DNA of 64,000 nt, from assembly GCF_033958435.1 (NCBI RefSeq), contig NC_134144.1, positions 7,496,010 through 7,560,009 on the forward strand. The letters are read 5' to 3'. Positions 1 to 10,068 of this stretch are shown here, piece by piece. The notes under the pieces are model-generated. The model ran no database searches, had not been told where the DNA came from, and saw nothing but the letters and a program-made list of their open reading frames with translations. Within the stretch, counting starts at the first letter, position 1. Each line of letters starts with the position of its first letter. The translations under genes were made by a program, and so were the position numbers. The DNA is from Carettochelys insculpta. Taxonomy: Eukaryota > Chordata > Testudines > Carettochelyidae.

Positions 1-1680
1 CCTACATGCGTCCCATTCAGGTGGGGCTGAAGCATGTGAGAGAGGTGCCTGGACTTGATATCATCTCCAGATTCCCTTCAGTTTTATGGATCTGTGTTTA
101 AGTGCTTTGCAGGATCAAGGCCTGCATTCTGCAGGCTGTACTTAGAAAAACCCACAGTGAAGCCATTTGTCCTTTGTCGACCATGACTCTTTAGACCCCC
201 GTAGTGGGTGAGAATGCTAGTCTGCATTTAGGAAGAGGAACATGTTTCTGGTGTACAGCTGCTTACAGGAAAGGTGCATTGAGGCCCTAGCTCACTGTAG
301 GTGATATCTAAAAGGGGACGTGTGAACTCAAAATGCAGTTCAGCAATATTCCCATAGTCAGCCCTAAACCTACTTATTGCTTAAAAGTAAAATAAATGCT
401 TAAATGCTTTATTTCTACCAGGTGTATCACATAATTGCTGGTGTCAAAACATACCTTTTATATTTTGTCAGTATAGATATAAATAATTCTACATTAATAT
501 TCCTAGGAAGGAAGTACCTGCGGTGGAAAAAAAAGCAAATTTCTTTGTAGCAGCCCTCCCCCCACCATCATATATGCTGACGAGGTTCTCTTTCCAAGAT
601 ATCCCACAGTGTAAAAACTGATGGCTTGCCAACTAAGATAAGAAATGTGAAATACTTTCAGTTTCATGAAAGAATTTTGTATGAAGCTAATTAATTAAAA
701 CTATCGGGAGTTCCTTTGAAGCAGTCTATGATTAAACACAAGGATTGATTGTGGAACAATTAGGTAAATTTGGCCTGAGGTATCTCTCCCCGAACTCCTC
801 AGGGAGTAAAGGATGAAATTCTGGTTTAGAGTTACACTTTGTTAGAGATTTATCTGTTTTAATTGATTCAGCTTTTGTTATAAACCTCCTCCAGAACAGC
901 CAATGCAGAGGACATATTATGTTAATTTATAATCTTCCCAGGAGTTACCTTTCACTTCACCTGGAAAGGAAAATATAGTTTGCCTGAAAGTTTGAAACAA
1001 GTGACTGTGAAATGAGATAAAAAAGATGAACTGTAATAATCTTCATTATCTGCTGGATCTTCATATCTCGCTTGAATCTTGAATGAAAAATTTTTAAAAC
1101 TGAACAGCACAGTCTGTCAGAATGAAATCAGTGTAGCTGATTTCTTTGTTTAGACTGATGTCTGCAAGGAATGCCTGACTTGGCCTTTTGTTCATGGTTA
1201 CCTGTACGATTGCTGAGAATCTAGTCATGTGGGTTACATAAATCCCCCATGACTGCTGTGATCAGATTGTACATTATTTTGAGAGGGAGACATCACATGA
1301 GAGCAAAGGCTGCAATTATACTTTGTAAATAGGGTATACCTGCTGATAGTTCAGGTGTATATAAGAAAGATTTATTTTCCTCCTGAAATCCATGTGAGTC
1401 AGAAACAAATTGTTGGAAACAAAGTGGAGAAATTTACAGAAATGCAGGTGAAAATCATGGGTTTTTTTTTGCATTTATTTTGTACTGGAAAATTGAGGGA
1501 CCCATCTTTCATTTGTGTAGACCTTATGGCAACACCTTTTCACAATGGGTAAGTTGGCAGGGATTCTCTGGGCTGGGATCTTCAAGTAGAGGTTCTTAAC
1601 ATGAGGTTAAGGTCACAATGTAGCCATATTGCAGAGGGATAATTGCAGAAGGTTGCAAACAGTTGGATTTGGTCTGGTTA

Positions 1681-1683
<3 letters not shown>
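1..1683 (+). other. ERBB4 intron 2, no recognised element
   Basis: AT-rich intronic sequence upstream of the ERBB4 exon. I see no exon with splice sites and no repeat family that I can name. Short open frames here have no recognisable protein similarity. Confidence 0.6.

Positions 1684-1718
<35 letters not shown>
1684..1718. repeat. (CA)n microsatellite
   Basis: Uninterrupted CA dinucleotide repeat of about 17 units. It makes a spurious histidine-threonine run in one short open frame. Confidence 0.95.
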
Positions 1719-1723
<5 letters not shown>

Positions 1724-1867
1724 GATGTCTGCCAGCAACTCTTGGAGTTTGAAAACATGTCTAACGAGATCAAAGTTTCAGTGGAGGTTGCTGTTGAAAC
1801 TAGCTGTTTCAATTCAGGCTGAAAATACAGCCAAGTGGACTGGTCCTGGTACCCAAAACAAAAAATT

Positions 1868-2725
1868 ATAATTTAACGGGGGACTGTAACCAAGTCAACC
1901 AGATGCCCCGACGCCCCCTGCTGGTTGATCCAGGAATTAGCTTGTCTTGGTCTCCAGCTCTACACCTCCTTCTGGCTGGTCCGTTGCCTGCCCCCACTCC
2001 CTTCGTAAAATCCACTCTGGACCCACATGGCTCTCTTGCTGGTGGTGTCCTCTTCAGCACACTGCCCACAGGCAGTGACCACTCTAGTAGGCCCTTCCCC
2101 TTCTGGGGGACGAAAGGGGTTCGGCAGTCCTGGTTCATTCCAGGACACCCACCGCTGTGGCCTGCTGCAGCCTTGGTCTAGCTGCTCACGTTAGGCGCAG
2201 ACTAGAGCTTATGAGGGCTACCCTGGCATGGCTAGGTGAGATACAAGGGAAAGGGCATGGACTCAGGCCTGCTCACTACTCTGAGTCCTGACCCAGGGAC
2301 TTCAGAGAGCAGCCATTTTCCGCCCTCCTCTTCTCTCCCTTGCACTGCCTTGCTCCCTGGGCCACTTCCCCTGTGGGCCCCTTGCACCATCAGGGCCTCT
2401 ATGTCAGAGCCAGCAGTCTGGCGGGCATCAGGACAGAACCTTTCTCTGACTCCCCTTAGCCTGCCCATCCCTGCTCTACTGTGGTGGTTACTCTGTCTGG
2501 AAGCTGGTTGTGCCTCTTCTCTGGCTAGGACCTAACTGACCCAGCTCTGCTGGAGCAGCTCCTTATATGCTCCAGTAAGCTGTCCTCTGATTGGCTCCCC
2601 ACAAGAACCTTTCACTCATTGGCTGCGGGGAGCTGTGCATGCTCCCTGCATCCTGCCTTATCCCTTTCTTTGCAATAGTGGACACTCATCCCACTGCAGG
2701 GACTTTTCATAATGGTGTTGGAAGA
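1868..2725 (+). repeat. GC-richer block, possible solo-LTR remnant
   Basis: This block is GC-rich compared with its AT-rich flanks. Near its 3' end it has ATTGGCT CCAAT-type boxes (about 2590 and 2620) and a CCTTATATGC TATA-like string (about 2560). That layout resembles a retroviral-type promoter. I see no clear TG...CA ends or target duplication, so the LTR reading is tentative. Confidence 0.25.
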
Positions 2726-3034
2726 GAGCAGAATATCCCATATTAATGTTGTCAGTTAAAAGGAACAAGGGCCAGCAAAACCTGCAGCAGGGCATGTGGG
2801 TGGTGGAAGTCTCCCTTCTTCAGGTGCTGATCTGATGGGCTGGTCCCCAGGTGTGGGGAAGCCAAGTGCAAATCTTGGGTGCTGTACCACTGCTTCTCAC
2901 GTATATGCAGGAAGTTCAAGCCTGACTATAAGAATTTTTTCAGAAAATTATCTGTACTAATTTTGTAAAACACAAGCCATAACATTTCCCAAAAATAATT
3001 CCTGGGCCTTAACTTTCCCAGGAAACCTCCAGTC

Positions 3035-3425
3035 TTGATTTAAAAATTGTCGGTGATTGATGCTCCATCATGATGCTTGGTAAATTGTTCCATGGGTTAA
3101 TTGCACTCATCATTGCAAAGTTTACGCCTTACTTTCACTCTGAATATGTCTAGCTTCAGCTTCCAACCAATTGTTCATGTAATAATCTCTCTCTTCTATA
3201 CTGAAGAGTCCATTTTCAATATTTGTTCCCCAAATAGACTGCAATCAAGTCACCTCTTACCCTTCTCTTCGTCAAGCTAAATAGATTGAGTTCCTTGAGT
3301 TGAACATGCAAAGACATGTTTTCTTCTCCTTTCTTAATTCTCATGGTTCTTCTTTGAACACTGCCAAATTTATTAACATCTTTCCTGTATTGTGAGCACC
3401 AAATAATTTTGACACTTCCTAAAGA
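3035..3425 (-). mobile_element. CR1 LINE 3' fragment (old copy)
   Basis: The + strand reads as the antisense of a CR1 3' region. It has a 'dry' start with GGTAAATTGTTCCATGGG, then text corresponding to TCAAGTCACCTCTTACC, AGCTAAATAGATTGAG and TGTGAGCACCAAATAA in the usual order. The coding direction of the element is therefore minus. It is a diverged, 5'-truncated copy with no usable reading frame. Confidence 0.75.
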
Positions 3426-3524
3426 TTCCTTTGTTTATGTGTCAGTTCAATTCAGAACAGACAACATACACTAATCCACGTGAACAGTGTTATTTGAAGC
3501 GTCCAAGATGTGGTGGTGTTATTA

Positions 3525-3650
3525 CTTTTTTTTGTATTGTGGTAGTGCTTAGTAGCCCCAGTCATGAAGAGGGGATCTCTTTTGTTCTAAGTGCTGTACA
3601 GACACATAATAAGACAAGAGTCCCAGCCCTATACCGTTCTGTAGGTCACC
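3525..3650 (-). repeat. Dispersed amniote repeat fragment (family unassigned)
   Basis: Contains the strings TATTGTGGTAGTGCTTAG, AGCCCCAGTCATGA and AAGTGCTGTACAGACACA. The same ordered strings occur in diverged form at 49440-49590, so this is a dispersed repeat. It may be an old CR1/L3-type or CORE-SINE 3' region, but I cannot assign it. Confidence 0.5.
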
Positions 3651-5909
3651 TAGGACTGAATGGTCTCAAAATCAAAATAATTGAACCGAGTATCTGCAAC
3701 AGCTATTGTACCAACAGGCACTCCTGTTTACCACATCTGGCAAACAGTTGCCTATTGTAGAAGACAAACTAAAGATATTGATACAGAAGCTGGTATCCCA
3801 GTGCTCATTTTCTGGGTCTTTCTATAGGAGCGGAAAACCCTAATGTCATTTTTGTTTGTGTGTTTTCTGAATGGATCCCCTAACAACTGGACCATACAGG
3901 TAAAGGTGACAAGCTCAAATAGATAAAGTGCTTTGGAGTCAAGCACTGACTGCAAGAGATGGCTCTCACCCTTAACGCAGAAATTATCTGCCTACATAAC
4001 TAAAAGAAGAGGTTGCTATGAGAATGTGAAGTCTTTCGCTCAACTCAGGAACAGCTGCCATTTCATCTAGCATTCTTCTGCTCTCTTGCGGTGGTAGAAT
4101 GCCACAGGCCATCCATAGAGGACACTACTGAGAGATCAGGGGATTTAGGTAGCTGGTGTCCCAGAAGATTGCTATGCCCAGCAATCCTGAAGGAACACAA
4201 ACCTTTATATATATATTTTAAAAAAAAATCAAAGAGGCTCTGAAATCTATAAACTCTTCAGCAGGAAAATATAACTTCAAAAGTCTTAAGGCATTTTTAA
4301 TATTAAATTAAAGTGGGTATATAATTAAACTGGCAATACGATTTGTTAAATGAACAGTGCTTAAATAATACATTTTCTTATTAGTTATTTGGTGTGTGTT
4401 TAGCTTCGGTGAGTATATGTTGTTTAATGGGGAGCATCTCCTGTAATAGTTCCCTGACAATCTAAACTTTGATGGTGTTGATTTAGAGTAGTCATCGCTC
4501 TATAGTCTGGAGCATGAACTAATTAAAAAGTGCTGGGGGACGGGGTACCACCAAAATGCTATATATAATCTTTTAACGTGGATGGACTCTTGAGCATTCA
4601 GTCCCCTTTTGTCCTCTTATGATCCCAAAGAGTTCTTCTGGAAGCCAAATTGCCATGGCCAGTTGCAGTGGCACAGAAGGACCACAACGTGGCTGCAGAG
4701 TCCCCTTGCAAAAGGAGAACTCTGTGCTTCGTCTTTACCCCCAAACACGCACTCCCAAAACTACAGCTGGGATGGAATTGGGCACACAGGAGATAAGAAG
4801 ACAGATTTCCTCTGTGCCTGTCCTTCACCGGGCGTCCATTGGTGAGTCTGTGGCAACCAGGTCTGCTGGCACAGGGTGAACAGATGGGTTAGTGCCCCCT
4901 GGGCCCAGTGTTTCAAAGGGGCCCAGAGATCTGCCCACTGCTGCTTCTACCCTGGCAGCAGTGGCGGCTGGTGCTCTGGGCCCTTCTGAAAAGCTGTTGC
5001 AGTGCTGGACCAGCTGTGCATGGCTGTCAGGGAGTGGGGTGGGGTGAGGCCCAGCGCCAGGGTCTGGATGCTGCTGAGGGCTGACTGCCCTTGGCCTGCC
5101 CCTTCTTCTCTTGGCCCCACCCCTTCTGGGGCATGGATCTGGGCCTCCTTCTTACCTTATCCCAAGGCCCACGGCAGCCATCAGCACTGCTGGTATTAAT
5201 GGGTCTTTGTGGTTTCAGAAGCCATCTGGCCAAAACATGTTTCCTATTCAAGGAAATGTCAGTCTTCCTGATGGATGCCTAACAGCCAATTCAAAGGTTC
5301 AGATGACATGAGTCCAATTTATCTGTGGTTAAATTTTTTTTTTTATATTGCATGCAATAAGGAAATTTCACAGCACTTGAAATATTCTTTCCTAATAAGA
5401 CTATAGAGGCATTAAAAAGGGTCTCTAGCCAGTAGCTTGATATATCACGTTACCATTTCCATTGTTCTGGAAACCACTCAGATTGCTCCTGTGTAGTTAA
5501 TATTATTTCTGTGATAAGTTTGATGACTGGACCTTCATTCTATTTTTAACTGTGACAATCACCAGCATATTCACTCTGCCATCAGCTGGCTATTGGACAT
5601 AGTTCAGTGTGTTAAGGAACAATGTTAAATGTGGAGGTTTCCTCTAATTACGCATTTGGCAATGGATTGCTCTTCCAGTACTTCATCTGGGTAGGATACA
5701 CAAGTAAGCAATTTTGGATGGAGCTCATTATCACCAGAAAGATAGTGAAAGACCATTAAGGTTACAAAGCGAAACATTCCAAAAATTATAAATGCCAGAA
5801 TGAAGCTGCTTTTGCAGGGTGAGTTGTACTTCCCCCTTCCCAGTGTGCAGTGCATTTAAAAATATACATATATACCTATCACCACCCCGGCAGATAATTT
5901 TTTTAACCT
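3651..5909 (+). other. ERBB4 intron 2, no recognised element
   Basis: Mostly AT-rich intron. A GC-richer stretch at about 4640-5270 is open in several frames on both strands. Those proteins are proline- and serine-rich, match no family I know and lack splice-site support, so I do not call a gene. Confidence 0.5.
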
Positions 5910-6003
5910 GTTTGCCCCAGATCCCTAAATGCCCCCCTCAAGGATTGAGCTCACAACCCTGGATTTGGGCAGGACAGTGCTCAAACCACTGAGTGGTTCC
6001 TCC
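5910..6003 (-). mobile_element. tRNA-derived SINE, head and body fragment
   Basis: On the minus strand this reads as a tRNA-like head with a box A-like CTCAGTGGTTTGAGCAC. A decayed box B region GGGTTGTGAGCTCAATCC follows, then the body CTTGAGGGGGGCATTTAGGG and ATCTGGGGCAAA. Order and wording match the copy at 8248-8457. Turtles carry a tRNA-derived SINE of this kind. Confidence 0.75.
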
Positions 6004-6511
6004 CCAGTAATAATAGTAATAATGGTGATCTTCTACCTGCCTCTGCTCCTACTCTGGTCTGCATTCTCCAGCTCCTGTTTCTAATCCCTTCTACTCAGGC
6101 TCTTATTCCCTCGCTCTCACCACATTGAATTGCCACTTTTCTAATTACTTATAATCACACCCCTGTGGCCTCACCTCCTACTCTCGCCTTGGCCCCAGGC
6201 CTTACGTCTTTCTCGGCCTCTTCCTCCAAGGCCAGACCCCCTCTCCATCTCTTTTGACTTTCCAATCAAAAACCAGGCATCTGGCAACTCTAAGTGGCAC
6301 CTGGATATAGAAGCCACCTGGACCGTCTCGGTAAAACCCAGATGGATGGAAGCTCCACTTTACTGCCCTGTTCCTCGTCTTTCTGCATTTCGGTGACAGC
6401 GATTACTCCTATTCCGCTGTGCTGCAGGGCTGCTGGTAAGATGGGGCACTGAGCTTACAGCAGAGACAATCTACCTCCTCTGGTTCTCCATTCCTCGTAT
6501 CACGGTGGATA

Positions 6512-6780
6512 CAGTCAGTCCTCGGTATAAGTCACTCTTAGATAAGTTGTTTTACGCTTAATTGAACACCATGTAAAAATTCCTTACACTTAAGTTATTA
6601 AGTCCTTTAGAAAATGGAAAATTACAATACCCTCCCAGCACCCTCTGCGACTCTCCTCTGCCTTATACTGCACGTAGGATAAAAATGGTTTAAAAATATA
6701 CTTTGGGATACAGTCATTTCTTCAAATGTTGGTTAAAATACTTTAAACGTACAGTATGGTAAGTGAGTGGTACATTTGGG
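6512..6780 (+). mobile_element. Possible pogo/Tigger-like element, one end seen
   Basis: After a TA dinucleotide, CAGTCAGTCCTCGGTATAAG resembles the CAGT...CCTCGG ends of pogo/Tigger-type elements. I could not find a convincing inverted copy at the other side, so the end coordinate is only where the similarity stops being arguable. Confidence 0.3.
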
Positions 6781-8247
6781 TGTAAATGACCACAAAGGCA
6801 AAATTTACCCTCTTACAGTCCCTATCCTCCTCTATTTACATATTTTTAATGGGGGAAAATTTTTCATGATAAGGCGTTTTGCTTCAAGTTGCAACTTTAT
6901 GGACCCTATGGCCAATATATATTGAGAACTCCTTCCCCTCCCACCTCTCGCGCCGAACTCGCACCAGGAGGAGTAGTTGCAGGGAAAGTCCTGGCTCTTG
7001 GCTTGAGCATGCTCAGTCACTCTGTTGGAATAACATAGGCGTAATCCCCACTGGTATGTATGAACTGTCCCATGTGGACGGAATCGTCTGAGGATTTTGT
7101 TGCTAGATTCCAAGTCTCTACTAATTGTCTATTGAATATTACCAGAGGTTTATAACTGAGACAGGCTTGCACAGGGATGACAATAGGCACATCCCAGAGG
7201 CTGGGACATGCCTCCTGTCAAATTTGAAGTCTTTACTCCAGAGGAAGGAGGTCCTACTGTTTCTCAATTACATGACTGTAAATATGATTTTATCGTGGGC
7301 AAAACATTATATTTTCCCCCAACGTTGTTCTTGGAAACAGCTGAACCATTGTTGCTGGAATGTTGTTTTAAAAAAAGAAAGTATTGTCTCTTAAGCTAGA
7401 CACACATTCCTGGGGTGAGACATCAAGCAAAATGTGGCCTCTCATCTTTTTCTGTTTTTCATACTTTAAACATCTCTACGTGAAATACATTGATTATGCA
7501 GCATTTTTGGTGGTATGGAGAGAGATTAAAAAATATTTTGAGGTTCCAAAAGTCATCAAGCAAAAAAGGAGGAAATTCTGTCATGGGGCAGCTGTAATGT
7601 GATGTTTTTAGTGGTAGTCAGATTTTGCAGAAACTGAGAACAGCAGCACTGCGTGGCAAAGTACTGAAGCAACATATCGCTCTCATTTTATTCTTTCCAA
7701 CCTGATGTATGGCTAAGAGATTTTGCTCCCTCAGGAGACCATAAAACAAACTCTCCTGGGGACTCACTCTGAAAATATGTTAAAAGGCATCAGATACAGG
7801 GGTATAATGTCAAATTTCTCACTGGCTTTCTAGGTATAAGTTCTGCGGGTTTCTTCCAAGACAGGAAGAAACTAGCTTGAAAGATGAAGCTGATAAATAC
7901 GGTAGAGTTTATGCAGGCCGTGACACTACTGAATTTGAAGAGCTCAGAATTAAATTTAAAAGGCCTTGATGGGATTTCTTTCTGTGCCTATAAGTTAGAG
8001 ATTTCCTAGGTATGGATACTAAAGGAGAAACTATGGGCAGACTGTTCCAGTGACCCAGAAATTTGCATTTGTTACCAAATTGGTGAAATCTAATTGTAGA
8101 GCAGAATTTGGGAGTTTCTGCCATGAGGCTGGCGTTCATGGTTGTGAACTACCCCGACAGTGTGACAGGGGTGATGAATAGCAACACTTGGAAATATTTG
8201 AATTGATTTGTTCAAAACTGGTATAAAAATATTTGGAGATACACATC
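6781..8247 (+). other. ERBB4 intron 2, no recognised element
   Basis: Intronic sequence with short open frames only. I found no named repeat, no exon and no RNA gene. Confidence 0.55.
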
Positions 8248-8457
8248 TCATAGAGCTGGAAGGAAACTCAGGAGGTCCTTGAGTCCAGTCTCGTACCCTC
8301 TTGGCAGGACTAAGAACCATTTCTCCCCCTCCCCCCACTTTTTTAAATTATTAATTTAGTCTATTGGCCCTAGATCCCTCAATGGCCCTCTCAAGGACTG
8401 AGCTCACAATCCTAGGTTTAGCAGGCCAAGACTCAAACCACTGAGCTATCCCTCCTG
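8248..8457 (-). mobile_element. tRNA-derived SINE with CR1-like tail, near full length
   Basis: The + strand starts with TCATAGAGCTGGAAGGAA, the antisense of the 3' tail that CR1 and this SINE share. It runs through the CCTCAATGGCCCTCTCAAGG body and ends in the antisense tRNA-like head CAAACCACTGAGCTATCCC, with box A on the minus strand. Head, body and tail are all present. This supports mobilisation by CR1, as established for turtle tRNA SINEs. Confidence 0.85.
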
Positions 8458-8517
8458 TATAGTATGTCAGAAAGCACCAGAACTGAAGTGATGCATGCAA
8501 CTTTACATCACATCACA

Positions 8518-8640
8518 TCTTGTAGAACTGGAAGGGACCTTGGGAAGTCATCATCAAGTCCTGTCCTCTGCCAGGAGCAAGCACCATCCTTGCTGGAAAA
8601 TAGCAATGTCCATGCATGTCAGAGTATGGCAAGTGCTGGA
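8518..8640 (-). mobile_element. CR1/SINE 3' tail fragment
   Basis: TAGAACTGGAAGGGACCTTG followed by AAGTCCTGTCCTCTGCC is the antisense of the CR1 3' end. It lies about 60 bp downstream of the SINE at 8248 and in the same orientation. Confidence 0.65.
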
Positions 8641-9127
8641 AATGTTGCAAGTCAATTTTTTAAAGGAGTATTCAAGTGCATTTTGCCATCTATTAGCTCT
8701 GGGCTTGAGCTCTTGCATTTTTCTTAGGGGCTTAAGGTTAATGAGCAAGAGAATCCCCAAGGACCACCTCAAGCAATACATTTGTGACTGTTACACAAAG
8801 AGAGAAAATAGACATTAGTGCTAGGAGCTGATTTGGCTCAGCCCGACATCTGAGAGCCTCTTCTAAATGATCCTTCCAATTGCAGAGTCATACAGCCGCC
8901 ACCAGATTCAGAGGCCATTCTACATCTCCCTTCCTCTGTTCCCCTCACTCCTTAAGAGCGTACTGAGAACTTGCAGTTCAAAAACCAATCCCCACAAGTG
9001 ATCCTATTTGTTTAGTCTACTGGCTGGAATGGACTCTGGACTCTGCTTTCCAGTACACTGTGTCTGGAGTTTGTCCTTTCTTCCAGCAATCACCCAGGCA
9101 AGAGGGACATAGTGAGAAATGGTCATG

Positions 9128-9195
9128 TGCACCTGCGTGCACATGCACACATACACACGCGCGCACACACACACACAAACACACACACACACAAA
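9128..9195. repeat. Compound CA/CG microsatellite
   Basis: Alternating CA and short GCGC runs (CACACGCGCGCACACACAC and similar). It is purine-pyrimidine alternating over nearly its whole length. Confidence 0.9.
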
Positions 9196-9284
9196 ATCAG
9201 GTGGCTCCCAGTAGCCAGAGCCCAGTCACTTACCCCAAATACCTTGACCGTGCACCAAAAACAATGTTCATAAGCAACCATATA

Positions 9285-10068
9285 CGGATTGAACCTCTCT
9301 CGCCCAGCACCGTCAGGACCTGACTGGTGCGGGCAATAGAATTTGCGAGATGACAGGAAGTGATTGTTGTCTAGCACATTACAGTACTAACACTAACCCT
9401 GCTTACTGGGTTCTTAGCAGACATTGGCTATGTCTACACGAGCCCCAAACTTCGAAATGGCCACACAAATGGCCATTTCAAAGTTTACTAATGAAGCGCT
9501 GAAATGCATATTCAGCACTTCATTACCATGCGGGCAGCCGCGGCACTTCGAAATTGATGTGGCTTGCCGCCGCGCATCTCGTCCCGATGGGGCTCCTTTT
9601 TGAAAGGACCCCACCTACTTCGAAATCCCCTCATTCCCATGAGCTGATGGGAATAAGGGGACTTCGAAGTAGGCGGGGTCCTTTCAAAAAGGAGCCCCGT
9701 CGGGACAAGATACGCGGCGGCGAGATGCGCGGTGGCGAGATGCATCAATTTCGAAGTGCCGCGGCTGCCCGCATGCTAATGAAGCGCTGAATATGCATTT
9801 CAGCGCTTCATTAGTAAACTTCGAAATGGCCATTTGCGTGGCCATTTTGAAGTTTGGGGCTCGTGTAGACACAGCCATTTAGGAGTAAATTACAGCTAAA
9901 TAACAGCACAGAACACCGAGAGCCAGGACTGGTAGCTGGAAATAAACTTTATGGGTCCTCAGGAAGCTTGGCCACACCCTTGAAAAATGGACATCCATCT
10001 AACTAAAATCATACCGGATTATGAAGTTTGCCAGACAAGACAGTTTCGGATTAAAGAGGTTCAACCTG
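9285..10068. mobile_element. Tigger-like MITE, interrupted by a foldback MITE
   Basis: The left end ATTGAACCTCTC after TA and the right end GAGGTTCAACCTGTA are inverted copies of each other. Internal text (CTGACTGGTGC, GAACACCGAGAGCC, AAACTTTATGGG, CTTGGCCACACCC, CTAACTAAAATCAT) recurs in order at 61968-62285, and parts recur at 17153-17446 and 56859-57177. Without the 451-bp insertion at 9426-9876 and its 3-bp duplication the element is about 330 bp. The CAGGTTGAACC-type ends and TA target fit non-autonomous pogo/Tigger elements. There is no transposase. Confidence 0.75.
9426..9876. mobile_element. Foldback MITE (family A), nested
   Basis: The two arms are inverted copies over about 220 bp each, meeting near 9642 in a CCCATGAGCTGATGGG centre. 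Outer ends are GGCTATGTCTACACG and its complement CGTGTAGACACAGCC. TTCGAA recurs along both arms. Flanking ATT at 9423-9425 and 9877-9879 is the target duplication, confirmed because the uninterrupted relative at 61968 has a single ATT there. It is non-coding. Related copies lie at 31375-31810 and 22148-22398. Confidence 0.85.

Noticed and set aside
9512..9790. Paired arginine-rich frames on both strands
   Set aside because: Mirror-image translations of the two arms of the family A foldback MITE. The same happens at 31461-31724.
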